Shown: positions 1 to 9,482, counted from the first letter of the stretch. The stretch: 64,000 nt of DNA from Nostoc sp. 'Peltigera membranacea cyanobiont' N6 (GCF_002949735.1 NZ_CP026681.1:5238001-5302000), one strand, 5' to 3'. A program made the numbers and translations. The notes: generated by a model not told the origin, from the letters alone.

Positions 1-2
1 CT

Positions 3-233
3 CTCTTAGAGGATGTTTTAAAAGTCCTCTTGTCGGTATCAAAAGTTTTAGATCCCCCTAAATCCACGCCACATGCTCCACTTAAAAAGGGGGACTTTGA
101 TTCCGATTCCCCCCTTTTTAAGGGGAGCCAGCGCGGTCTTGGGGGTTTCCCCCATGAGCGACTGGCGTGGGTTAGGGGGGATCTAAGAGTGCCTAAAATC
201 ACAGCAAAATACTTTTCAAACAACCTCTAAGAG
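3..233. mobile_element. MITE-like element with a gatccccc core
   Basis: Imperfect terminal inverted repeats lie at both ends: ctcttagaggatgtttt at the left and the complement of ctcttagaggttgtttg at the right. Inside, at 51-183, sits a palindromic core that begins gatccccctaaatcc and ends ggggggatc, with an inner hairpin around gggggtttccccc. No gene is present; the 66-codon open frame across it is chance. The same core recurs at 20074-20202 and 44553-44629 inside different outer repeats. The left edge may extend beyond the window. Confidence 0.65.
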
Positions 234-317
234 TTGGCTTTACGCTGCGCTATCCGCCACTCGTACAGAATTCATGTCTGTTTTCTGACTCCTGACTCCT
301 GAATTCTGTTTGATAAT

Positions 318-1046
318 CTAATTATTAATTTCCAACAATCCAGGCGGTGGCGTAATTTCAATGCGATTAGATTTTAAGTCTACAACTGGTGCGATCGCTT
401 CCACAAATGGAATCAAAACAGTCTTTTGTTTTTTGTCATTTGTCATTTGTCCTTTGTCAGTGGCAAAAGATGGGTGGAACTTTACTTCTAGTAAATCATT
501 GCCGGCGGGGATGATATCTACTACCGTACCAACGAGTTCGCCAGATGCTTGCATGAAGACTTCTAAGCCAATCAAATCGAGGACATGATATTCATCTTCG
601 CCTAATTGGGGGCGATCGCTAGCTGGTACCATTAACTTACAACCGCGCAACGCCTCGGCTCGATCGCAAGTTTCCACACCAGCTAATTTGATTACATACA
701 AGTTTTTGTTACTGATATAACGTCCCGTCAATAATTCGATTGGTTGTGGTTCTGTGTCACCTGAACGCAACAACCAACGTTTTCCCGGCACCTCAAATCT
801 TTCAGGGAAATCAGATACAGGATAAACCCGTAATTCCCCAGATAATCCTTGAGGAGAAACAATCTTACCAATTTCTAGCCAATTATCGAGATTGGGGACT
901 GGGGGCTGGGGACTGGGGATTGGGGATTGGGGGCTGGGGATTGGGGGCTGGGGACTGGATCTTTTTGATTTCCCTCTTCCTCCCCTGCTTTTCTGCGCCT
1001 CTGTGCTTTTGCTCCCTATTTCTTTATTAGCTTCTTCGTGTTTCAT
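318..1046 (-). CDS. rimM: Ribosome maturation factor RimM
   Basis: RimM binds ribosomal protein S19 and helps mature the 30S subunit head and process 16S rRNA. The core begins near residue 54 (DNWLEIGKIVSPQGLSGEL) and runs through the RimM N-domain into the PRC-barrel domain (DEYHVLDLIGLEV, then VLIPFVEAIAPVVD). The 242-aa product is longer than usual (about 170-190 aa) for two visible reasons. Residues about 33-52 are a Pro/Ser-rich stretch translated from GGGGATT-type heptamers. Residues about 197-210 (DKGQMTNDKKQKT) come from a gtcatttgtc-type repeat placed in the PRC barrel. I see no in-frame ATG, GTG or TTG between the heptamer tract and the domain, so the extension is probably translated. 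It lies 14 bp downstream of the aminotransferase gene, likely in one operon. Confidence 0.93.
   Translation of the reverse strand: MKHEEANKEIGSKSTEAQKSRGGRGKSKRSSPQPPIPSPQSPIPSPQPPVPNLDNWLEIGKIVSPQGLSGELRVYPVSDFPERFEVPGKRWLLRSGDTEPQPIELLTGRYISNKNLYVIKLAGVETCDRAEALRGCKLMVPASDRPQLGEDEYHVLDLIGLEVFMQASGELVGTVVDIIPAGNDLLEVKFHPSFATDKGQMTNDKKQKTVLIPFVEAIAPVVDLKSNRIEITPPPGLLEINN
893..958. repeat. GGGGATT/GGGGACT heptamer tract inside rimM
   Basis: About nine head-to-tail 7-8 bp units of the form ggggactg, ggggattg and gggggctg. This short tandemly repeated class is typical of Nostocales intergenic DNA. Here it lies within the rimM reading frame and encodes a Pro-Ser-rich linker. A relative of the same tract lies between recF and the P-type ATPase (21484-21590). 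Confidence 0.85.
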
Positions 1047-1060
1047 TTATATTTTCCCTA

Positions 1061-2356
1061 TTAGGCAGTCACCGCCGCACCTTTATAAGCTTCTTCAGCC
1101 ACTTTTGCTAAACGTTCCATAGCAGTGGCTATCTCTTCATCCGTACCTGTGAGGCTGATGCGGAAACATTGGTGCTTGTGCGCCCATTCTTCCTCTAAAC
1201 CAGGGAAGAAGGTACTTCCAGGAACAATAATCACACCAACTTGCTTTAATTGTTGGTAAAATTCCCAGTCACTGATGGGTAAATCCTCTAACCACAACCA
1301 AGCAAAAATTGCTCCTTCACCGCGATGGAGGAACCAAGGTAAATCCTTGGGCATCGCTTGTTCTAAGCTAGTTTCTAAAACGGTAAATTTATTCTGGTAA
1401 AAAGGACGGATGACGGTGTGAGAAATTTCCACTAAAGCGCCAGAGTTGATTGCATAAGCTGCGATCGCTTGGCCGTAACGTGAAGAATGGAGGCTCATAT
1501 TTGCTTGGAAACACTCCAGCACCTCAATCCACTTTTCATCCCCAATGGCAATCCCAAGCCTTTCTCCTGGTAATCCTGCTTTCGATAAACTCATGCAGTG
1601 TAAGATATTATCACCAAACACTGGTGTCATTTCGGTAAAGTTCAATGCTGGGAAGGGAGGCGCATAAGCCGAGTCAATTAACACAGGCAAATTATAAGGC
1701 GCAGCCAGGGCAGCAATTTTCTTCACCTCATCATCAGTGAGGACATTGCCAGTAGGATTACAGGGGCGAGAGAAGAGGACACAACCTGTATTTTCTGTAA
1801 TCGACAGTTGGCTGAAGTCGGGGCGATATTTAAATCTATGGGCGGCTGCATCAATATCAAGAGTTGGTTTGTAGGCAGTTAAGGCTTTTGGAACTAAGCA
1901 GATGCCGCCATAACCTGTGTAGTCAGGACTGAGGGGTAAAACGATTTGTTTTAACTCGCCGCTAGGGGTGTAGCCACCGAAGCTATTAACAGCGTAGAAG
2001 TAGAGACTTTGACTACCGGGGGTGATAAGAATATTGCGATCGCTTAAGTTTAACCCGTAGCGTTTGTTAAAATCCTTAGCGATCGCTTCAATTAATGGTG
2101 CATAACCCTGACTTGAGCCGTAGCGACAAACTACCTCACCATATTCTGGGCTAGCTAAAAGCTGTGCGGTACAATCTCGCCATAACTGCTCTACTTCTGG
2201 CAAAATCAACGGATTACCAGCACTCAAATTAATAAACTGCTGCCCTGCACCCCCTCGTAAAGTCTCGATAATATCCTTCATGATTGCTCTTACGCCAGTC
2301 AGGTTGGACATTTGAGCGCCAATTTGAGTTAGGGCAGGGTTCATAAGCTGTGACAA
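1061..2356 (-). CDS. avtA: Valine--pyruvate aminotransferase (class I/II, PLP)
   Basis: A fold-type I PLP aminotransferase of 431 aa. The family interconverts valine and pyruvate with 2-oxoisovalerate and alanine in the cytoplasm. Visible family features are an N-terminal SAGNPLILPEVEQLW block, the substrate-binding region FSRPCNPTGNVLTDDEV (the NPTG motif), the PLP phosphate and aspartate region LPVLIDSAYAPPFP, and the Schiff-base lysine in SLSKAGLPGERLG. Length and ATG start fit the family. It lies 14 bp upstream of rimM on the same strand. The exact substrate among branched-chain and alanine-type transaminases is inferred from the overall resemblance to AvtA proteins rather than from any single residue. 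Confidence 0.85.
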   Translation of the reverse strand: MSQLMNPALTQIGAQMSNLTGVRAIMKDIIETLRGGAGQQFINLSAGNPLILPEVEQLWRDCTAQLLASPEYGEVVCRYGSSQGYAPLIEAIAKDFNKRYGLNLSDRNILITPGSQSLYFYAVNSFGGYTPSGELKQIVLPLSPDYTGYGGICLVPKALTAYKPTLDIDAAAHRFKYRPDFSQLSITENTGCVLFSRPCNPTGNVLTDDEVKKIAALAAPYNLPVLIDSAYAPPFPALNFTEMTPVFGDNILHCMSLSKAGLPGERLGIAIGDEKWIEVLECFQANMSLHSSRYGQAIAAYAINSGALVEISHTVIRPFYQNKFTVLETSLEQAMPKDLPWFLHRGEGAIFAWLWLEDLPISDWEFYQQLKQVGVIIVPGSTFFPGLEEEWAHKHQCFRISLTGTDEEIATAMERLAKVAEEAYKGAAVTA

Positions 2357-2527
2357 AATGTATTAATCGAAGGGTGGACAAAATATTTGGGGGTTGCTGC
2401 TGACATCAAGTTTACATCGTTGCTAAAACAGCTGTTGCCAACTTTTACTAATCTAGCTAGAGAATGAAATTTTAACAGAGTGATATTTATGGTTAATAGC
2501 GGCGATCGTCCTGATTAAATGGGATGA

Positions 2528-2545
2528 AGTGATACAAAAGTGTAT
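2528..2545. promoter_or_regulatory. Small palindrome upstream of adhC
   Basis: GATACA-4-TGTATC is a perfect 6-bp dyad about 90 bp upstream of the formaldehyde dehydrogenase start, in the divergent gap between avtA and adhC (2357-2630). It could be an operator. No regulator is known from the sequence, and the rest of the gap shows only the Shine-Dalgarno before adhC. Confidence 0.25.
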
Positions 2546-2630
2546 CATGCGCTCAATGTGTGCAAGTGAAATAATCCTCGTGTTTCAGCACTAGGGAGAA
2601 CGTCAAATAAATATATAGGAGGGGCTGACG

Positions 2631-3740
2631 TTGCAAGTTAAAGCAGCAGTAGCTTACGGTGCAGGTAAGCCATTAACAATTGAAACCGTTCAACTAGCGG
2701 GGCCACAAGCTGGGGAAGTGTTAGTTGAGGTAAAAGCCAGTGGGGTTTGCCATACCGATGCTTTTACCCTATCTGGTGACGATCCTGAAGGTTTGTTTCC
2801 GGCAATTTTGGGACATGAAGGTGCTGGCGTGGTAGTGGAAGTAGGCGCTGGTGTCACTAGTCTCAAACCAGGGGATCGTGTAATTCCCCTATACACTCCC
2901 GAATGCCGTCAGTGCGAATATTGTTTGAGTTTCAAAACTAATCTCTGTCAAGCTATTCGTCTAACTCAAGCACGCGGTGTCATGCCCAATGGTACGAGTC
3001 GTTTCAGCATCGATGGGCAGATGATTCATCATTATATGGGTACATCCACTTTTGCCAACTATACGGTGCTGCCGGAAATCGCCCTGGCAAAAATTCGGGA
3101 AGATGCCCCCTTTGATAAGGTTTGTTACATTGGCTGTGGCGTGACTACTGGTATTGGTGCAGTTATCAATACTGCCAAAGTGGAACCGGGAGCAAATGTA
3201 GTGGTTTTTGGCTTGGGTGGTATTGGTTTAAATGTCATCCAAGGGGCGCGGATGGTTGGGGCGAATATGATTGTTGGGGTGGATATTAATCCCAGCAAAC
3301 GCGCAATGGCCGAAAAGTTTGGCATGACGCACTTTGTTAATCCCAAAGAAGTAGAGGGCGATTTAGTTCCCTATCTGGTTGATTTAACTAAAGGCGGTGC
3401 TGATTACAGTTTTGAATGTATCGGTAATGTAAAAATTATGCGCCAAGCATTAGAATGCTGCCATAAAGGTTGGGGCGTTAGTGTGGTTATTGGTGTTGCT
3501 GGTGCTGGACAGGAAATCAGTACTCGTCCTTTTCAATTAGTAACTGGGCGCGTTTGGAAAGGTTCAGCATTTGGGGGCGCTAGAGGACGTACAGATGTGC
3601 CGAAAATTGTTGATTGGTATATGGAAGGTAAGATAAATATTGATGATTTGATTACTCATGTAATGCCCATTGAGCAAATTAATGATGCTTTTGAATTGAT
3701 GCACAAAGGTGAATCAATTCGGAGTGTGGTGACTTTTTAA
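2631..3740 (+). CDS. adhC: S-(hydroxymethyl)glutathione dehydrogenase / class III alcohol dehydrogenase
   Basis: A zinc-dependent medium-chain dehydrogenase. The class III enzyme oxidises S-hydroxymethylglutathione (formaldehyde plus glutathione) with NAD and also reduces S-nitrosoglutathione. Visible features are the catalytic zinc ligands in SGVCHTDAFTLSG and GHEGAGVVVEVG, the structural zinc cysteines in PECRQCEYCLSFKTNLC, and the Rossmann motif FGLGGIGLNVIQGARMVGA, followed by VGVDINPSK with the NAD-binding Asp. At 369 aa the length is standard. The start is TTG at 2631, preceded at good spacing by a strong Shine-Dalgarno (aggagggg, about 2618-2625). It appears monocistronic and is divergent from avtA. 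The name frmA is used for the same enzyme. Confidence 0.93.
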   Translation: MQVKAAVAYGAGKPLTIETVQLAGPQAGEVLVEVKASGVCHTDAFTLSGDDPEGLFPAILGHEGAGVVVEVGAGVTSLKPGDRVIPLYTPECRQCEYCLSFKTNLCQAIRLTQARGVMPNGTSRFSIDGQMIHHYMGTSTFANYTVLPEIALAKIREDAPFDKVCYIGCGVTTGIGAVINTAKVEPGANVVVFGLGGIGLNVIQGARMVGANMIVGVDINPSKRAMAEKFGMTHFVNPKEVEGDLVPYLVDLTKGGADYSFECIGNVKIMRQALECCHKGWGVSVVIGVAGAGQEISTRPFQLVTGRVWKGSAFGGARGRTDVPKIVDWYMEGKINIDDLITHVMPIEQINDAFELMHKGESIRSVVTF

Positions 3741-3901
3741 TTCGTAATTCTTAATTCGTAATTATAATGGGTTTGTACCGGATGCTTATGCAGACAGTCC
3801 TGTTTCAAATAAGATTTAAATCTTTATCGGAAATATAATTATGAATTATGAATTTTTAAATTATGTAGACACTAAAAACCGGAAAATCGGCAAAAGAACT
3901 G

Positions 3902-4360
3902 ATGCAAAACTTCTATGAAGCAGACTTCTACAGTTGGACTCAACAACAGGCTGACCTTCTGCGTCATCGTCAATGGAATCAACTTGACCTACCTAATTTA
4001 ATTGAGGAAATTGAATCTTTGGGAAGAAAGGAACGTCAAGAATTGAGAAATCGTCTTAGTATATTAATCGGACATTTGCTCAAATGGGAATATCAACCAA
4101 AGCAACGAAGTCGTAGTTGGTTAGCAACAATTAGAGTACAACGACGAGAAATTCTCAAGTTGTTGAGTGAGAATCCTAGCCTAAAACCTTACCTTGAAGA
4201 AGTAATTCAGGATTCATTTCAAAACGGCAGGGATTTAGCGTCGGGAGAAACAAATTTGCCACTCTCAAATTTTCCTAACCAATGTTTATATGCTTTTGAG
4301 GAAATTCTAAGCGATCGCTTTTATCCTGGTGAGGCTGCAACTGATGATTTAATGGGATAA
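3902..4360 (+). CDS. DUF29 family protein
   Basis: A 152-aa protein matching the DUF29 family, which is greatly expanded in cyanobacteria and has no established function. The family pattern is clear: N-terminal FYEADFYSWTQQQADLLR, then the NLIEEIESLGRKERQELRNRL helix, LLKWEYQPKQRSRSWLATI, and a C-terminal region with AFEEILSDRFYP. It is predicted to be all-helical and cytosolic with no membrane segment. It stands alone between adhC and the convergent histidine kinase gene. The short upstream gap has taattcg heptamers just after adhC. Confidence 0.85.
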   Translation: MQNFYEADFYSWTQQQADLLRHRQWNQLDLPNLIEEIESLGRKERQELRNRLSILIGHLLKWEYQPKQRSRSWLATIRVQRREILKLLSENPSLKPYLEEVIQDSFQNGRDLASGETNLPLSNFPNQCLYAFEEILSDRFYPGEAATDDLMG

Positions 4361-4385
4361 AAGCGATGTCTAGGACTATCTACGC

Positions 4386-6059
4386 TTACGCACTCGCGAG
4401 AAAGTATCGATCGATTTCTGCCGTAAGGATGTCAAAGTCCACAGGCTTGGTCAAGTGGCATTTAAAACCAGACTGAAGTGCAAGCTGCTTATCCTCCTGG
4501 CTACCGTAGCCGGTAAGTGCAATCATAATTGAATCAGTAAATTTGGAGTCTTTACTCAGTTCCTCTGCAACGGCGAATCCATCCATTTCGGGAAGTCCAA
4601 TGTCACAAATAATTATATGAGGCTCAAACTCTCTTGCCGTTTGTACCCCTAAAATTCCATTTCTGGCAATAGTAACTTCATGTCCAAAGTATTCAAGCAC
4701 TGCTTTTAATGAGAAGGCTGAATCGTCATTATCTTCAATAACTAAAATCTTCAACGATTTTTTAGCCGCTTCTGTAATCTCCAAGTCGTTGTCTAAGGTT
4801 TTAATCTCTTCGCATACAGGGAGAGTAACTTTGAATTCCGCTCCCAAATCGATCCCTCTACTTGAGGCTTCAACATTGCCACCATGAAGTTCCACAAGAC
4901 TTTTTACTACCGAGAGTCCCAAGCCTAGCCCGCCCCTCGAACGGTCTAAACTGCGATCGCCCTGGGTAAATGGCTCGAATAGTTCTGATAAGATTGTCGG
5001 GTCTATCCCTATGCCTGAGTCTCTTACAGATAAAGTCGCTACACTACCTGAGCCATTCTCACCGGGAATAAATGAAAGATCCACCCAAATTGTCCCATCT
5101 GGCTTTGAGAACTTTAAAGCGTTATCAAGCAGGTTTCCAAAGATTTGGAAGAAGCGGGTGGGGTCAACATAAGCCCACACAGGCGTATTTGGCAAGTCTT
5201 TTACTACAGTAAGATTCGATCTCTTTATTGCTTGTGTATGGTCATTGATACTCTGGTGAACCAAATCTACTAGATTAACCTTCTCAAGGTTTAATGAAAT
5301 CTTCCCATAGGTGATGGACGATACATCAAGTAACTCATCAATCAATTTCGAGAGGTGCTTAATCTGGTGCTGCATCATTAAAACTGTTTCTCCGACTGCA
5401 CCAGTCTCGCCTAGCTTCAATTTGAGAAGCTGAACTCCGTTTGAGATGGGGGCAACAGGATTCCTCAATTCGTGAGCTAGCATCGCAATGAATTTGTCTT
5501 TCAGGGCGTTTTGATTGGTAAGTTTCTGGAAAAGTTGAACGTTCGCGATCGCCACTGCTGTAGTGTCGGTCAAAATCTCAAGCAGTTCTATTTCTTCACG
5601 TGTGGCTAGGTGTGGTGTACTCCAGTAGGCTCCGATCGCACCCAATGGTTCGGCAATTCGGATGGGAACCATCACCAAACTTTTGACAAAAGTAACTTTA
5701 TATGCATCAATAGGAATTCGAGCATCCTGGTAAATGTCCTCAATCACGGCTGCTTGTTTATTGAGCATTGCCCAACCAGAAATGCAAGACTTAAGGGGAA
5801 AACGCATACCTTTCCAAAGTGGCCCGATGGCGTTTTCATCAACATAGTGGCAACATTCACCATCCCGCAATACAAAGGTTACTCCATCAGCATTAGTGAG
5901 ATCCCTCGCAGCCAAACGCACAATCTCAATAATTTCCTCAATTGTCCTTACACAAGCCAAATCTTTCACGACCAAAAGCAGCCGATTATAAGACGAAATA
6001 CTATAGCCCTGATGTAAATTCTGTTCTTGAGATATGGAGCTTTGTAATATATTTTTCAT
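4386..6059 (-). CDS. GAF-domain hybrid histidine kinase with receiver domain
   Basis: A soluble hybrid sensor kinase of 557 aa with no membrane segment. A GAF sensor domain occupies about residues 25-175. The HisKA dimerisation domain has the H-box AMLAHELRNPVAPI (phospho-acceptor His196). The HATPase_c domain has the N-box FGNLLDNALKFSKPDG and G-boxes DSGIGID and GLGLGLSVV. A C-terminal receiver domain (about 435-550) carries VIEDNDDS, the acceptor Asp in ICDIGLPEMDGF and the conserved Lys in LTKPVD. All catalytic residues are present. There is no HPt or output domain, so phosphate probably passes to a partner elsewhere. The signal and target are unknown. The GAF domain lacks an obvious chromophore cysteine motif. 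Confidence 0.92.
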   Translation of the reverse strand: MKNILQSSISQEQNLHQGYSISSYNRLLLVVKDLACVRTIEEIIEIVRLAARDLTNADGVTFVLRDGECCHYVDENAIGPLWKGMRFPLKSCISGWAMLNKQAAVIEDIYQDARIPIDAYKVTFVKSLVMVPIRIAEPLGAIGAYWSTPHLATREEIELLEILTDTTAVAIANVQLFQKLTNQNALKDKFIAMLAHELRNPVAPISNGVQLLKLKLGETGAVGETVLMMQHQIKHLSKLIDELLDVSSITYGKISLNLEKVNLVDLVHQSINDHTQAIKRSNLTVVKDLPNTPVWAYVDPTRFFQIFGNLLDNALKFSKPDGTIWVDLSFIPGENGSGSVATLSVRDSGIGIDPTILSELFEPFTQGDRSLDRSRGGLGLGLSVVKSLVELHGGNVEASSRGIDLGAEFKVTLPVCEEIKTLDNDLEITEAAKKSLKILVIEDNDDSAFSLKAVLEYFGHEVTIARNGILGVQTAREFEPHIIICDIGLPEMDGFAVAEELSKDSKFTDSIMIALTGYGSQEDKQLALQSGFKCHLTKPVDFDILTAEIDRYFLASA

Positions 6060-6362
6060 AAATAACTCCGAACAAAAGGCCTGTCGTGTAAAAAATCAGG
6101 TAAAGCGGGTAGGTTTCAGCAGACACCTATTCTAATCGTAATCTTAACTTTGATGTTAAGAGATAAGAGATATTACCGCATTTTTTCTCCTGTTTTTGGC
6201 GTATAAATATTTTTCTTTCCCTAAGTAAATATTCTGCATCGATCCTATGGGCTAATGCAATTTTGGGTGTTTAATTCAGATTGAGTCAAGCTAGCTACTA
6301 AACTCGCTATTTAGGCGTAGCAAAATTGAAGATGCCGACATTAATTCCTCAACGCAAACAAA
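6060..6362. other. Intergenic gap, nothing assignable
   Basis: A 303-bp AT-rich gap upstream of the histidine kinase and downstream of the GTPase gene, both on the minus strand. It must hold the kinase promoter, but I recognise no defined operator, repeat, RNA or coding fragment. Confidence 0.4.
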
Positions 6363-8279
6363 TTATTTGGCAATCGATAGATAATACTCAAATCGATTGC
6401 GGAGTTGTTGAACTGTTAAATTCTGAGTCCAGTACTCCACTAGGGCGTGACCAAATGCCCAGGCATTGCGATCGGGTGAAGTAGAATTTTCCAGCATTAG
6501 CGGCCAGAGGGATAGCAATTCAAAGTTGAGCGGGTTAGAGTTAGCTGTACTCAAGAGCGAGAAAAGCTCATAAGCCATTTGAAGTTTGCCAATCACAATC
6601 GGCAACTGTTCCACAGGAATTTGCTCTGCCAGCATATATGCTAAGGCTGGAGATCCAGTTGATAGCGTAGAAACAAACTGGAGGACGGGACTTTTGAGCA
6701 ATGCCGTTAGTCCTTGTGTTGTCGCCATCTGGAAGGTGTAGTGGTCGATGATTTTGGCCGCAGCGACAGTGCGGACTTCAAGGTTACGCAAAAAGCGGGT
6801 GAGACGGAGTTGCTTGGTAGGCGCGATCGCATCTACTAATCCCAGCGATAGCGCCTCTACTCCCCAAGCAACTCGATTTGTTTTGCTGTCACCTGTAACC
6901 ACAGGTAGAACTAGATTACAGAAGTTTCCCAGCAATTTGGCGCGATACTCAGTAGCTTCTCGAATGGCAATTTCTTTTGAACGATCGCCCCATTCCCAAT
7001 TATAAGGCGGTTGCCATTCGCGGATGGGACGCAGCCGATCTACTTGAGTGACGATCGCGATCGCTGGTAAATCTGCAACTTCTGCTTTTATATCTTGCAA
7101 AAAGTCTACATCCATTTGCAACGCAGGATCGAGGGCAGGGGTAACTAACAACAGTAAATCTGCATTGATGGCATAATCAAGCACCAAGTCTCTTAGATCG
7201 GCACGGTTGACTTGTTCGTAACCAGGCGTATCCCAAAGCGTCAGGGTTTCCCCACCTTGAGTCTGCCATTGATAATTCTGAATGCGATCGGTACTGGGCA
7301 AAACATCAACGGCTGCGAGATCGGACTGAAATAGCGTGTTAATCAGGCTACTTTTGCCTGAACCTGTGCGTCCCACTAGGAGAATATTTACAGGTTTTTG
7401 CTCAACTGCCTCGGCTGGTTGAGCTTGAGTCAAGATTTCTTTGAGTGTTTGGGTTTTTGCCTTGGGTAAAGTCGTGGATACTACAGTTGCTGAAACTGGT
7501 AATGTACTACGTCCGTAGAGTGCGATCGCCTGCCGACATAAGTTTCTCAAGGCAGCTTCCCGGAATAACTGACTCAAATTCCCCAATAATTGCTGAGTTG
7601 CCTGGTTACTAGAACCCTGACTGGCTTGTTTTGCCACCGCCGCCACCGGATTTAAGATCCACTGTGCCCAATTCCAAGCTTTCCAAAATTTCCGAGCCGA
7701 TGGCTCTAACTTCCGGTAGACTTCATATCCTTGGTATGCTTGTCCAACCGTTACCTGATTGAGGACAGGGGATAACTTTTGCATCCACCGATCCATGTCA
7801 TCCACCGTTCCGCGAATCAGCCCGTAAGCCTGGGGGACGTAAATATTCAGCAGAGGATATTGAATTTGAGGATTATAGATATGAGCGATCGCTACAACTA
7901 AATCCTGGCATCGCGTCCAAAAAGTTGGCCAGTCTTCCCAAATCGGGCGATCGCCTTGTGCTGCTTGCAGAATCTCTTGGAGTGCGCTTTCTGTAAGCTT
8001 TGTCACATCACTTCCGGCTGATGTTCTGACTGTATCCTCTGCTGCCGATTCTAATTCTTCTTGGACTTGAGCTAATACAGCTTCCACTTGGTTAACAGCA
8101 GGTTGAGTCCATTTAACCAACAACCAACGCCAACCAACGAATAAAAGGGTGAATACAGCCCAAATCCAACTAATACCCCAGGCGTGAATTTGTGAACCGG
8201 CAGATACCAGTAAGAAAATAATGATAAACGCGATCGGGATTGCTAAGACGACCCACTGCCACGGTTTTAATCGCACCAT
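6363..8279 (-). CDS. Membrane-associated GTPase (Era/dynamin-like G domain)
   Basis: A 638-aa protein with two hydrophobic N-terminal segments (about residues 8-28 and 35-55), a long helical region, and a G domain from about residue 295. The P-loop is GRTGSGKSSLINTLF (about 298-312), G3 is LWDTPGYEQ, and G4 is VTQVDRL in place of NKXD. The C-terminal helical region has hydrophobic patches. The family resembles cyanobacterial HSR1/YcjX-like or DUF697-type GTPases thought to act at membranes. The cellular role is unknown. The G4 motif TQVD is slightly unusual but is common in this clan. Confidence 0.8.
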   Translation of the reverse strand: MVRLKPWQWVVLAIPIAFIIIFLLVSAGSQIHAWGISWIWAVFTLLFVGWRWLLVKWTQPAVNQVEAVLAQVQEELESAAEDTVRTSAGSDVTKLTESALQEILQAAQGDRPIWEDWPTFWTRCQDLVVAIAHIYNPQIQYPLLNIYVPQAYGLIRGTVDDMDRWMQKLSPVLNQVTVGQAYQGYEVYRKLEPSARKFWKAWNWAQWILNPVAAVAKQASQGSSNQATQQLLGNLSQLFREAALRNLCRQAIALYGRSTLPVSATVVSTTLPKAKTQTLKEILTQAQPAEAVEQKPVNILLVGRTGSGKSSLINTLFQSDLAAVDVLPSTDRIQNYQWQTQGGETLTLWDTPGYEQVNRADLRDLVLDYAINADLLLLVTPALDPALQMDVDFLQDIKAEVADLPAIAIVTQVDRLRPIREWQPPYNWEWGDRSKEIAIREATEYRAKLLGNFCNLVLPVVTGDSKTNRVAWGVEALSLGLVDAIAPTKQLRLTRFLRNLEVRTVAAAKIIDHYTFQMATTQGLTALLKSPVLQFVSTLSTGSPALAYMLAEQIPVEQLPIVIGKLQMAYELFSLLSTANSNPLNFELLSLWPLMLENSTSPDRNAWAFGHALVEYWTQNLTVQQLRNRFEYYLSIAK

Positions 8280-8361
8280 TGCCCCATACCTGCTTTGAAA
8301 TGTTGGGAAATTCGAGTTTTTGTAAAAATTACTCTTATAAAAAGTCTATCGTCTCCAATCT

Positions 8362-8517
8362 AGGGACTTCCAAATAAAAATATCCCAAAAATGATATAAA
8401 AGTTCTCTCTATTTATCCTCTCTCCGTGTCGTGCCAGTTGCTACAAGTCGGGCAACCGCAAGGGCACACTGGCTTCTCTGCGTCTGGAGTGGTTCGTTTA
8501 TTTCTTGTAAATCCCTA
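8362..8517. mobile_element. Degenerate AGGGACTTCC-type MITE
   Basis: The left end agggacttccaaataaaaa is a perfect match to the terminal repeat of four better copies in the window. The right end (tttatttcttgtaaatccct) is a decayed version of the complementary terminus. The interior contains a small inverted repeat around ggcaaccgcaagggc. It is non-coding and non-autonomous. Confidence 0.45.
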
Positions 8518-8766
8518 ATGAAACGAGATTCAAATTGGGTAATGGACTGATTTTTTCAAACGTAAAATTGGATTGCTATAGTGAACCATTAAGTCTAGAT
8601 TATTTTTTTTTGCAATCAATTTTTTAAGTATTTTCTTAACTGTCTTAACTGTCTTATCTGTCATTGCATTTTCTTGGCAATGACGGGAAAATACAAACGG
8701 GATAGTAAGAATTCAGAAATCAGAATAATTAGAGAATCAAAATAAAACTTGATTAATCACATACAA

Positions 8767-8886
8767 GTAGGTAGGCGTAATTAAATATAAGATCGAACCT
8801 CATCCACAATCCCTCTCTTTACTAAGGAGAGGGAAGCCGGAGACAAGGTGAGATTCTATATTTAATTTGATCCACTTACTTACCAA
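8767..8886. mobile_element. Intact aagtaggtaggcg palindromic repeat element
   Basis: About 120 bp forming one long imperfect hairpin. The left arm begins aagtaggtaggcgtaatta and continues through aacctcat to ccctctc. The right arm is the complement (gagaggg, gccgg insert, aggtgag, then cacttacttac). The same element occurs at 44466-44740, where another element interrupts it. This copy shows the uninterrupted state. The remainder of the 8280-9035 gap contains only AT-rich sequence and ttaactgtc repeats near 8638-8660. Confidence 0.6.
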
Positions 8887-9035
8887 TCATATTAGACTCT
8901 TTCTAAATTCTGACTTCTGATTCCTGTTAGTGATAGCGGGGTCTTTAGCCCGAACTGAATTCTTACCAAAATACATTTGTCAAGAATGTAACTATCTCAC
9001 TCAATAGACCCTATTACTTTTGAGGAGGAAAATTA

Positions 9036-9413
9036 ATGAGTTCAGTAGATCAAAAGCATATACATATATTAACGCAAGACCAGGGCATTAAACTGTCTGG
9101 AAATCCCATTCAAACTGAAAATTTTTCGGTTCAAAAGACTCTCCGAGATAGAGGAAAAATCCGTTTCAAAATTCGTTATTCTGCCGAACTACAGGGTTTT
9201 TCCCTGTTGGAAGTTTTTCTGATGAGAGCGCAGAACGGAACACAAACTGCTAGCATGACTATCCCCAACGGTGGTTCGACAGCTACTGTTCAAGAACAAG
9301 AGCAGGAATTTAGTATTTGGGAACCAGGAGATTATTACTTCTTTTTCAAAACGTCTTCCAATAATGGAACATTTTTTATCGAGGATTATCAGCTTTATTG
9401 GTCAAATAGTTAA
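9036..9413 (+). CDS. Small beta-rich protein of unknown function
   Basis: A 125-aa protein I do not recognise. It is hydrophilic with alternating polar and hydrophobic residues typical of a beta-sandwich (GKIRFKIRYSAELQGFSLLEVFLM, aromatic YYFFFKTS, IEDYQLYW). There is no signal peptide or membrane segment. The start is well supported by a strong Shine-Dalgarno (gaggagg, about 9022-9028). A good terminator follows at 9483-9511, so it is probably a single-gene transcript. The long upstream gap is filled by repeats. It might be a small carbohydrate- or lipid-binding-like domain, but nothing in the sequence fixes that. Confidence 0.7.
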   Translation: MSSVDQKHIHILTQDQGIKLSGNPIQTENFSVQKTLRDRGKIRFKIRYSAELQGFSLLEVFLMRAQNGTQTASMTIPNGGSTATVQEQEQEFSIWEPGDYYFFFKTSSNNGTFFIEDYQLYWSNS

Positions 9414-9482
9414 TTCTTTTTGGTTGTAAATATCGAAATTGGCACTCCTAAAGGAAAAGTAAGATTGACGTTCGCCAAAATT

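Noticed and set aside
30..230. 66-codon plus-strand open frame
   Set aside because: Lies wholly in a MITE-like inverted-repeat element.
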